Source: JANOBJ01 sp031411575 (GTDB taxonomy: Bacteria; Pseudomonadota; Gammaproteobacteria; Burkholderiales; Burkholderiaceae_C). From it: 5,496 nt of DNA. The DNA is taken from positions 1 to 5,496 of the forward strand of contig JANOBJ010000054.1 in NCBI GenBank assembly GCA_031411575.1, given 5' to 3'. A program made the translations under genes and the position numbers. This document shows, one piece after another, positions 1-5,496 of the stretch. Numbering within the stretch: the first letter of the stretch is position 1; the number at the start of each line of letters is the position of its first letter. The notes beneath the pieces were generated by a model that was not told the DNA's origin, did no database searches, and saw only the letters and a program-made list of their open reading frames with translations.

Positions 1-470
1 CCGGACAGCAGGCTACCGCACTGCAGTTCATCCGCAAGGTGGGCCTCAAGGGCTTTGAGAACCACTTTCCCAAGCAGCTCTCGGGCGGCATGCAGCAGCG
101 CACCGCCCTGGCCCGAGCATTGGCCAACAACCCGCGCATCCTGCTGATGGACGAACCCTTCGGCGCGCTGGACCACCAGACCCGCGAGCTGATGCAGGAA
201 CTGCTGCAGGGCATCTGGGAGGCTGAACGCAAGACCGTGCTGTTCGTCACCCACGACATCGACGAAGCCATCTTCATGGGCAACCGCGTGGTGGTGATGA
301 GCGCGCGGCCCGGCCGCATCAAGTGCGACCTTCCGGTGCCGATCGACCACCCGCGCCACTACTCGGTGAAGACCACGCCCGTGTTCTCGCAGCTCAAGGC
401 GCAGCTCACCGAAGAAATCCGCGTCGAGGTGCAGCGCGCGGCGGGGCTGCTTGCGCCGGTGCCGGCGTAG
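1..470 (+). CDS. ABC transporter ATP-binding protein, NitT/TauT (SsuB/TauB-like) family, 3' part
   Basis: This is the ATPase subunit of a probable importer for nitrate, sulfonate, taurine or a similar small anion; it would act on the cytoplasmic face with a membrane permease and a periplasmic binding protein, neither of which is in the window. The reading frame is open from the left edge (first full codon at 3), so the Walker A and Q-loop lie outside. The visible 155 residues contain the ABC signature LSGGMQQR (from 78), Walker B ILLMDEP (from 138), the D-loop GALD and the H-loop histidine in FVTHD (codon 252-254). These are followed by the MSARPGRI segment typical of this family. It stops at TAG 468-470 and ends in a roughly 50-residue tail, normal for the family. 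The GTG at 39 is an internal valine, not a start. The family call is strong; the substrate cannot be told from this fragment. Confidence 0.93.
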   Translation, partial: GQQATALQFIRKVGLKGFENHFPKQLSGGMQQRTALARALANNPRILLMDEPFGALDHQTRELMQELLQGIWEAERKTVLFVTHDIDEAIFMGNRVVVMSARPGRIKCDLPVPIDHPRHYSVKTTPVFSQLKAQLTEEIRVEVQRAAGLLAPVPA

Positions 471-517
471 GCACAGCGATAGTCACAGGCTTGGGCATGG
501 CGGGCCATCAGGCTGCC

Positions 518-537
518 AAAAGGCCTGTTTTCAGGCC
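518..537 (-). terminator. Probable intrinsic terminator of the large minus-strand gene
   Basis: Read on the minus strand, a perfect 6-bp stem GGCCTG/CAGGCC closes a four-base AAAA loop and is followed directly by TTTT (plus-strand AAAA at 518-521). It lies about 70 bp beyond the stop codon of the large exported-protein gene. On the plus strand the same hairpin is followed by AAAT, so it would not work well as an intrinsic terminator for the transporter gene. The U-tract is short, so efficiency may be modest. Confidence 0.5.
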
Positions 538-572
538 AAATCAGCCGGTTGTCCTCATCCGATGGTCATAGT

Positions 573-593
573 TTGCTATATTATTTATAGCAA
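573..593. repeat. AT-rich inverted repeat (8-bp stem, 5-base loop)
   Basis: TTGCTATA at 573-580 pairs perfectly with TATAGCAA at 586-593 around the loop TTATT. The hairpin sits 12 bp beyond the stop codon of the large minus-strand gene. Neither strand has a following run of T, so it is not a standard intrinsic terminator. It could protect the 3' end of the transcript or be the terminal part of a dispersed intergenic repeat. Confidence 0.6.
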
Positions 594-605
594 TCAGGAT
601 CGCCC

Positions 606-3600
606 TTACTGCACATTCCCGGTCACCGCCGCCGCCCCGTTGATCGTGAACGTACAACTGCGGGCCTTGCTGCCGCCGCTGCTGCACGCGCCCGACCAGA
701 TCGCGTCGCGGCCGCTGGCCACGCTGAGCGTGATGGCCGTTCCGGTGGCAAAGCTGGCCGAGCCGGTGCTGCCGACGGTGACGCTGATGCCGGCCGGGCT
801 GGAGGTGATTCGCTCGCCGCTGCGTCCGGTGGCGCTGACGGTCAATGCCACATTGACGGGCGTTGCACCCGGTGGCGTGACCGTCAGCCCGGCGGTACGG
901 GTGACACCCGCGAGCGCGGCGGACAGCGTGACCGCGGTGGAGGCGCCCACGGCGCTGGTGGTCACCGCGAAGCGTGCGCTGGTGGCGCCGGCCGGCACGC
1001 TCACGCTGGCCGGCACGCCGGCTACGGTCGGGTGGCTGCTGGACAGCGCCACCACGGCGCCCCCGGCAGGCGCCGTGGCGCTCAAGCTGGCGGTGGCGGT
1101 GGTGGAGGCCGGTCCCACCACGCTTGCCGGGCTTACCGACAGACCCGACAGGCTGGCCACCGCCGCTGCGCCCTGCGGCGTGAAGCTGCGCGTGGCGGAG
1201 AACGGGCCGAACACGCCCGCCGAGTTCTGCGCCCGCACGCGCCACCACAGGCGTTGCGCGGGCAGGTTGCCGATGCTGGCCTGCGAGGCGCTGACCACCT
1301 GGCTGGCCGAGTACGGCGCGGCGATGGTCGAGGTGTCATCCACCTGAATCTCGTAGCTGACTGCGTTGGGGACGTCATTCCAGTCGAAACTGACGGGCTG
1401 GGCGGGTGTGGCGCCCGTCGCGGGCGAGAGCAGCGTCGGCGCCACCGGAACCGCGGGCGGAGCCGCCGGGCCGACGGTGAGGGGCGTGTCCAGAAACACG
1501 CTGTCCAGCACGGCGGACAGGCGCAGGCTCGTCAAGGCGCTGGGGAAGGTGCTGACCGTGAAGTTGGCCGTCGTGGCGCCACCCGGCACCGTGACGCTGG
1601 CCGGCATGCTGGCGACGGTGGGAATCTGGCTTCCCAGGTTGACACCCACGCCGCCCGCTGGTGCGGCGCTGGCCAGCCGGACCGAGCCGATCGCCGTGGC
1701 GCCCCCCGTCACGCTGCTCGGGTTCACGCTGACGCTGGCGAGTGCCGGCAGCGATGGGAACACGGTCAGCGGCGCTGCCAGGCTGACGCCGCCACCCGAC
1801 ACCGAGATCGTGACGACGGTACGCGCGGTGACCGGCACCGTGGTGATGTTGAAACGGCCAACCCCGCTGCCGGCGAACACGGTCACGACACTGGGAACCG
1901 AAGCCAGCGCCGGGTTGCTGCTCGTCACCTGCAGGGTTTGGTCAAAGCCCACTCCCTCCCCTGCGCTGACAACGCCCTGCGAGCCATTGGTCGTCGACAT
2001 CGGCCGGACAAAAAACGCGGTCGGCGCCGGGCCTGGTGTCAACGTGATTTGCCACCGGGTCGCCACGCCGTTGTAACTCGCGGTGATCGTCACGGGCGTG
2101 ACCGAGCTCACCGCGCTCGTCTGGATCTGGAAGCCAACGCCTACTGCACCCCCGGCGATCGTCACCGCGTTGGGGACGGCGGCCAGCGGCGAGCTCGACG
2201 AGAGGTTCACGACGATTCCGGCGGCCGGCGCCCTGCCGAAGCCCTCCAGGTCCACATATCCAAACATCGTGGTGCCGCCCGTCGCGGTAAGCGCCCCTGA
2301 TTGAAGAGGATCGTCGTTAAGCGTCGGCGGCATCACCGTGATCTGGCTGGATATGGTGACGCCATTCAGCGTGGCGGCCAGCGTGACAGGCGTGGCAGCG
2401 GCCGCCTGTCCGGCCGAGAACTCAAACAGGAACACGGCGGCGCCAGACGGCACCGTGACCGACGCCGGAACCGGCAGCAAGGAAGGGTTCGAACTGCTCA
2501 GGGCGACCGTGGCGCCGCCCGACGGCGCCACGCCGCTCAGCTGCACCGCGATCCGACGTCCCGGCAGGCCACTGTAGACGACTTGCGGTTGCGACAGGCC
2601 TTCGACCCCAACGGAAACCGGCACTGGCGGCGCCGCGCTGACGGTGAAACGCCCGGTCGCGGACCACGCGGTGTTGGCATTGGTCGAAGCGCCCGTTTGC
2701 AGATTCAGCGACGACAGGCCCTGCTGCGACAGCACGCGCCAGAATTTGGGACCCGAGGTCAGCGTTTGTAGCAGCACCAGCGGCTCGGTGTATTGGTTGC
2801 TGGAGAACTCGATGGTCGAGAAAGTGGAGTCGCGAGCCACTTGCCAGACGTAGCCCATGGCCTGTGGATTGGGCACGTGCGCCCAGCGCAGCGTGATCGG
2901 CAGCGTCAGCGTTTCGCCGTTGATGGGTGACAGCAGCGCAGGCGCAGGCCCGATCGGGTTGTTGTAGAACACGGTGTACTGGATGACATTGGACGGCAGG
3001 CTGCGGATGCCGCCGGCAAAATCCGAGTCGGTCGCGAACACGCGCGCATAAAACGTGCCCTGTCCCAGGCTGGGGTCGTGGACGAAGCCGTCCGTGGTGC
3101 CCCGGATGTTGTCGTTCCAGAAGGTCACGATGCTCGGGGCCACCGGGCCCAGCGGGAAGTTGGGGTCGTTGGACACCTCCAGCCGGTAAGTCAGCGCACC
3201 CGCCACCGCGCTCCAGCTGAAGTGCACGCTCTCGGCTGGGTGAAAGGTTGAATACCCGCGCGTCGGATTGAGCACGGGCGTGGCCGGCGCGCCCGGCCCG
3301 GCACCCGTGACGTTGAAGCTCTGCACTGCCGACCACACACCCTGCTCGCCCGCGCTGTTGACGGCCTGCACCTGCCAGAAGTAAGCGCCGGCCACCAGCC
3401 CGCTCAGGCTGTCGCGCGTCGTGGTGCCGCCTGTGGAGTCCATGCCGACCACCGGCGCCATGCCCGGCGCGGGGCTGACCCGCCAGTTGTAGCCAATGAT
3501 CGCCGCGCCGCTCGGGTCGGTCACGGCTGACCAGGACAGGGTTGCGGGCACCGTGACGCTGGCAGCGTTGAGGGGCCCCAGCAGCGTCGGCGCGGGCGGT

Positions 3601-3791
3601 GCAGCAGTGGCCACGCCGCTTGCAGCAACGCCAACTGCTGCCACCACCAGCGCGGCAAATGCATGCAGCGCCCCGCGTAGCCGCACCCGCAGAGCGAGCT
3701 GGCATCGGGACACACTGCCCGCCAGCAGGACCCGTGCACCCAAGCGCAGCGGTCGTTGCGGGGCTGAGGTTGGGTTTGTCGTCGGGTTCAT
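606..3791 (-). CDS. Large exported multidomain protein with fibronectin-III-like and Ig-like repeats
   Basis: A predicted exported protein of 1061 residues. Domains in order (approximate residues): signal peptide 1-63; Fn3-like domains at 66-163, 168-274 and 280-385, each with the W..V..A..Y..QV and FW.V patterns; Ig-like repeats at 391-489, 495-586, 590-678 and 683-774, with a core like SSSNPxxxxVPxSVTVPxGA; a fourth Fn3-like domain at 780-872; a fifth repeat at 878-972; and a C-terminal domain at 977-1061 with the W.GAC...C.F pattern of small bacterial beta repeats. I see no catalytic domain, LPXTG, PEP-CTERM, beta-barrel or RTX repeats, so anchoring and role are unknown; an adhesin-like or scaffold role is only a guess. 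The ATG at 3791 is preferred over the TTG at 3812 because GAGG lies 6 nt before it. The mature part has only two lysines and two cysteines. It appears to be a single-gene unit. Confidence 0.88.
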   Translation of the reverse strand: MNPTTNPTSAPQRPLRLGARVLLAGSVSRCQLALRVRLRGALHAFAALVVAAVGVAASGVATAAPPAPTLLGPLNAASVTVPATLSWSAVTDPSGAAIIGYNWRVSPAPGMAPVVGMDSTGGTTTRDSLSGLVAGAYFWQVQAVNSAGEQGVWSAVQSFNVTGAGPGAPATPVLNPTRGYSTFHPAESVHFSWSAVAGALTYRLEVSNDPNFPLGPVAPSIVTFWNDNIRGTTDGFVHDPSLGQGTFYARVFATDSDFAGGIRSLPSNVIQYTVFYNNPIGPAPALLSPINGETLTLPITLRWAHVPNPQAMGYVWQVARDSTFSTIEFSSNQYTEPLVLLQTLTSGPKFWRVLSQQGLSSLNLQTGASTNANTAWSATGRFTVSAAPPVPVSVGVEGLSQPQVVYSGLPGRRIAVQLSGVAPSGGATVALSSSNPSLLPVPASVTVPSGAAVFLFEFSAGQAAAATPVTLAATLNGVTISSQITVMPPTLNDDPLQSGALTATGGTTMFGYVDLEGFGRAPAAGIVVNLSSSSPLAAVPNAVTIAGGAVGVGFQIQTSAVSSVTPVTITASYNGVATRWQITLTPGPAPTAFFVRPMSTTNGSQGVVSAGEGVGFDQTLQVTSSNPALASVPSVVTVFAGSGVGRFNITTVPVTARTVVTISVSGGGVSLAAPLTVFPSLPALASVSVNPSSVTGGATAIGSVRLASAAPAGGVGVNLGSQIPTVASMPASVTVPGGATTANFTVSTFPSALTSLRLSAVLDSVFLDTPLTVGPAAPPAVPVAPTLLSPATGATPAQPVSFDWNDVPNAVSYEIQVDDTSTIAAPYSASQVVSASQASIGNLPAQRLWWRVRAQNSAGVFGPFSATRSFTPQGAAAVASLSGLSVSPASVVGPASTTATASLSATAPAGGAVVALSSSHPTVAGVPASVSVPAGATSARFAVTTSAVGASTAVTLSAALAGVTRTAGLTVTPPGATPVNVALTVSATGRSGERITSSPAGISVTVGSTGSASFATGTAITLSVASGRDAIWSGACSSGGSKARSCTFTINGAAAVTGNVQ
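876..1160 (-). repeat. Fifth Ig-like repeat of the exported protein, separated from the other four
   Basis: It encodes residues about 878-972. It carries the clearest version of the repeat core (APAGGAVVALSSS, then VPASVSVPAGATSARFAV). It is split from repeats 1-4 by a complete Fn3-like domain encoded at about 1176-1454. Similarity to the other copies is clear at protein level and only patchy at DNA level, so these are old repeats rather than recent tandem duplications. Confidence 0.7.
1470..2621 (-). repeat. Block of four tandem Ig-like protein repeats
   Basis: Four consecutive repeats of about 89-99 residues are encoded at roughly 2325-2621 (first), 2034-2309 (second), 1758-2024 (third) and 1470-1745 (fourth). 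Each has an AP.GG.-like turn, a serine-rich strand with P, a V-P-x-x-V-T-V strand and a closing T-x-T-V/L strand. The third copy is degenerate: it keeps SSNPALASVPSVVTV but lacks the AP.GG turn and is a little shorter. The order and divergence suggest an elongated beta-sandwich stalk. Confidence 0.7.
3603..3791 (-). other. Signal peptide coding region (Sec-type, long N-region)
   Basis: Residues 1-63 have an arginine-rich N-terminal part (seven Arg between residues 13 and 39), a hydrophobic core from about 41 to 60 (ALHAFAALVVAAVGVAASGV) and an A-T-A cleavage motif at 61-63, followed by an alanine/proline-rich start of the mature protein. The N-region is longer than usual. A start at the GTG codon for Val27 (3713) would give a more ordinary signal peptide of about 37 residues, but it has no good ribosome binding site. 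Confidence 0.75.
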
Positions 3792-3795
3792 GGCA

Positions 3796-3801
3796 CACCT
3801 C
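3796..3801 (-). promoter_or_regulatory. Ribosome binding site deciding the start of the large gene
   Basis: GAGGTG on the minus strand places the GAGG core (3798-3801) 6 nt before the ATG at 3791. The longer alternative, a TTG start at 3812, has no comparable site and would add only seven unconvincing residues, so the ATG is taken as the start. Confidence 0.7.
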
Positions 3802-3861
3802 GATCCGTGCAAAGGGACAGAGCCACATGGGTGACCCGTGCATCCCGAAGGGCACCTACAC

Positions 3862-3890
3862 GTTGTAACGGTCTGTGGCGTGCGTCACAA
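3862..3890 (-). promoter_or_regulatory. Candidate sigma-70 promoter for the large exported-protein gene
   Basis: On the minus strand TTGTGA (3885-3890) and TACAAC (3862-3867) are separated by exactly 17 bp, each matching four of six consensus bases. Transcription would begin near 3855 and give a leader of about 64 nt. The leader contains an imperfect inverted repeat (CAC-AT-GGGT / ACCC-GTG, 3824-3840) that could be an operator or a weak hairpin. With only 4/6 matches per box this is a reasonable candidate, not a certain call. Confidence 0.4.
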
Positions 3891-4057
3891 GGCGGGCGCC
3901 CCGGCCCGAACGGCCATGCGGGCGCACCACGCACCCCGCACACCCTGCGGCTGAAACAGATCGGCCTGCGGTGCCTCACCCTGCCCACACCGCACGCGCG
4001 GCCTCCCGAGCCGGCCAATGGCACTGCGCACTGCAAAATCGAGAGCAAGTAATGTCG

Positions 4058-4097
4058 GTCTGACGCAGACAAACGGCGTATGGCTTAATTGTCTGCG
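4058..4097. repeat. Overlapping inverted repeats: 9-bp arms and a nested alternative hairpin
   Basis: CGCAGACAA (4064-4072) and TTGTCTGCG (4089-4097) are perfect 9-bp inverted arms around a 16-base spacer. The left arm shares CAGAC with a second small hairpin, GTCTG-ACG-CAGAC (4058-4070), so the two structures exclude each other if transcribed. Arm centres are 25 bp apart, which would also suit an operator bound on two DNA faces. Function is unknown. Confidence 0.55.
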
Positions 4098-4144
4098 GGC
4101 CAGTCCTGTCGCAGGCTGGTTTGGCTACCGGGCAGTTCCTGGAA

Positions 4145-4169
4145 GCCCGAACGGCGCGCCGGGTCGGGC
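4145..4169. repeat. GC-rich inverted repeat with palindromic core
   Basis: GCCCGA (4145-4150) pairs with TCGGGC (4164-4169), enclosing the 10-bp palindrome CGGCGCGCCG (4152-4161). The result would be a strong stem in RNA from either strand. On the plus strand it is followed by CTGTTTAC, too weak a T-run for a confident terminator. It abuts the direct repeat at 4171-4189. Confidence 0.5.
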
Positions 4170-4170
4170 C

Positions 4171-4189
4171 TGTTTACATATTTGTTACA
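4171..4189. promoter_or_regulatory. Candidate OmpR/PhoB-family binding site (11-bp direct repeat)
   Basis: TGTTTACA (4171-4178) and TTGTTACA (4182-4189) form a direct repeat with a spacing of 11 bp, one helical turn, in an AT-rich patch of GC-rich DNA. Response regulators of the OmpR/PhoB family typically bind tandem half-sites at this spacing, and the sequence resembles the RstA-type TACAT...GTTACA box, but with one extra base. It lies about 380 bp before the large gene. The repeat is seen; its use as a binding site is inference. Confidence 0.3.
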
Positions 4190-4240
4190 ACTGCGATCTG
4201 CGTCAAACGACCGTGCTGGCCACTGCCGACGTTGAACGGA

Positions 4241-4268
4241 TAAAACACCCTGACGTCCTGATCAGGTG
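4241..4268 (-). terminator. Probable intrinsic terminator after the thioesterase gene
   Basis: Read on the minus strand, CACCTGA (4262-4268) pairs with TCAGGGTG (4246-4253) with one bulged G and an 8-base loop, then TTTTA follows (4241-4245). It begins 11 bp after the thioesterase stop codon, the expected place for the end of a clpB-thioesterase transcript. The stem contains the palindrome CCTGATCAGG on its loop side, which allows an alternative pairing. Confidence 0.5.
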
Positions 4269-4279
4269 GTCAATGATGG

Positions 4280-4762
4280 TTAGTCATTCAGGAGTTTCAG
4301 AGGATCGCGATCGGTTCCGTCGCCGATCAGCGGCCCCTGCTTGAAGATGCCGCTCACGCGCAGCGCGGGCGCCCCATCGGCCTTCACCAGGCCCTGCGCA
4401 AAAATCAGGTTGCGGGTGGTGCGCAGGATGTCGGCCTCGCCCTGCACCCAGGCGCCCAGCGGCGCCGGGGCCAGGTAATCCAGCTGCAGGCTGATGGTGG
4501 GCAAAAAACGGCGCTCGCCAGCGACCTGGTACATCGCAGCCATCGGCATCAGCATGTCGGCAAAGGTGGCCAACATGCCGCCGTGGCACATCCCGAGCGG
4601 GTTGGAGTGCTGCTGCTGCACGCGAAACCCCATCAACAGCCGGCCGCCCTCCAGCCGCGCATACAGCGGCCCGGCCAGCGCGATGAACGGGCCGCCCATG
4701 CGCGCCACGCGAAAGCCGGCGGGGATGGGGGTAGAGTCAGATTGGGTGGTGGATTCAGTCAC
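4280..4762 (-). CDS. PaaI-family hotdog-fold thioesterase
   Basis: A 160-residue cytoplasmic protein of the PaaI-like acyl-CoA thioesterase family, predicted to hydrolyse a thioester such as an acyl- or aryl-CoA; the natural substrate cannot be told. It shows the family motif: Asn54, then HGG at 60-62 on the central helix, and Asp69 as the likely catalytic acid, followed by the strand LPTISLQLDYLAPA at 87-100 and a second hotdog strand region near 117-141. Length is normal for the single-domain family, which acts as a dimer or tetramer. The start is GTG at 4762; the ribosome binding site is poor (a GGA very close to the start), and the in-frame ATG for Met22 would delete the N-terminal strand region, so GTG is kept with moderate certainty. 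It begins 38 bp after clpB on the same strand and is probably co-transcribed with it. Confidence 0.87.
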   Translation of the reverse strand: MTESTTQSDSTPIPAGFRVARMGGPFIALAGPLYARLEGGRLLMGFRVQQQHSNPLGMCHGGMLATFADMLMPMAAMYQVAGERRFLPTISLQLDYLAPAPLGAWVQGEADILRTTRNLIFAQGLVKADGAPALRVSGIFKQGPLIGDGTDRDPLKLLND

Positions 4763-4800
4763 CCGTCCATGGTAGCGCCATGCCCGGCGAAGGCACCCGA

Positions 4801-5496
<696 letters not shown>

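Larger units (their letters stand above)
511..600. repeat. Candidate Comamonadaceae-type intergenic repeat element
   Basis: This stretch between the two convergent genes carries two hairpins (522-537 and 573-593), with a short AT-rich island at its right end inside otherwise GC-rich DNA. The layout, a GGCCTG...CAGGCC-AAAT segment followed by a GCTATA...TATAGC hairpin, resembles short dispersed intergenic elements I recall from Acidovorax, Polaromonas and relatives. The hairpins are seen directly; membership in a dispersed family is recalled knowledge and needs a genome-wide count. No protein is encoded here. Confidence 0.4.
3792..4279. other. 488-bp intergenic region upstream of the large gene, no convincing CDS
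   Basis: This region separates the start of the large gene from the end of the thioesterase gene. Open frames on both strands are short, lack ribosome binding sites and have arginine-, proline- or cysteine-rich translations typical of non-coding GC-rich DNA. What it does hold, from right to left: the thioesterase terminator (4241-4268), an 11-bp-spaced direct repeat (4171-4189), a GC-rich inverted repeat (4145-4169), a 9-bp inverted repeat (4064-4097) overlapping a small hairpin (4058-4070), and a candidate promoter (3862-3890). It is unusually long and structured for a gap upstream of one gene. Confidence 0.6.

Noticed and set aside
451..2304. Long plus-strand open frames (at 451-1347, 1032-2300, 1366-2076 and 2083-2304) across the large gene
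   Set aside because: They are antisense shadows of the large GC-rich gene. Their translations lack recognisable domains (the 1032-2300 frame is Arg/Gly/His-rich), and they have no convincing ribosome binding sites. The minus-strand frame has clear domains and a signal peptide.
2422..3855. A 477-residue minus-strand frame overlapping the 5' half of the large gene in another frame
   Set aside because: Its translation is rich in Arg, Gly, Cys and His without family patterns, and its frame runs against the well-supported Fn3 domains. I considered a frameshift in the large gene, but the domains run without a break in the main frame.
4021..4034. GCACTGC repeated twice in tandem
   Set aside because: Two copies of a 7-base word in GC-rich DNA are not enough to claim a functional iteron or microsatellite.
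3788..4072. Minus-strand 94-residue open frame upstream of the large gene
   Set aside because: Its translation is Arg/Cys/Gly-rich without motifs, it runs into the start of the large gene out of frame and spans the candidate promoter.
3904..4155. An 11-bp word, GCCCGAACGGC, occurring at 3904-3914 and 4145-4155
   Set aside because: It is a short, GC-rich word and only two copies exist; chance or local composition explains it as well as a direct repeat or attachment site.
4018..4344. Plus-strand 108-residue open frame in the intergenic region
   Set aside because: It has no ribosome binding site, runs into the 3' end of the thioesterase gene in antisense, crosses the predicted terminator and resembles no family I know.

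Overview
The window is GC-rich DNA with high coding density and looks like a chromosomal segment of a betaproteobacterium. The ClpB and hotdog-thioesterase sequences, and an intergenic element resembling those scattered through Comamonadaceae genomes, point to Burkholderiales, probably Comamonadaceae. That assignment is inference from recalled family sequences, not from a search.

Layout, left to right. (1) Positions 1-470 (+): the C-terminal part of an ABC-transporter ATPase of the nitrate/sulfonate/taurine type, cut by the window edge. (2) Positions 471-605: a short convergent gap holding two hairpins, one a plausible minus-strand terminator. (3) Positions 606-3791 (-): one large gene for a predicted exported protein of 1061 residues. 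It consists of a signal peptide, three fibronectin-III-like domains, four Ig-like repeats, a fourth Fn3-like domain, a fifth Ig-like repeat and a small C-terminal domain with the only two cysteines of the mature protein. (4) Positions 3792-4279: 488 bp without a convincing gene, holding a candidate promoter for the large gene, several inverted repeats and an OmpR-family-like direct repeat. (5) Positions 4280-4762 (-): a PaaI-type hotdog thioesterase. (6) Positions 4801-5496 (-): the C-terminal part of ClpB, cut by the right edge.

clpB and the thioesterase gene are co-directional with a 38-bp gap and probably share a transcript that ends at a predicted terminator near 4241-4268. The large gene has its own promoter-like sequence and is probably a single-gene unit. 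The transporter gene converges on it from the left. I see no functional link between the three units.

The window has no mobile element, CRISPR array, RNA gene, toxin-antitoxin pair or defence system that I can recognise. The parts most worth a second look are the mosaic exported protein, which is nearly lysine-free and has no visible anchor or enzymatic domain, and its structured upstream region.
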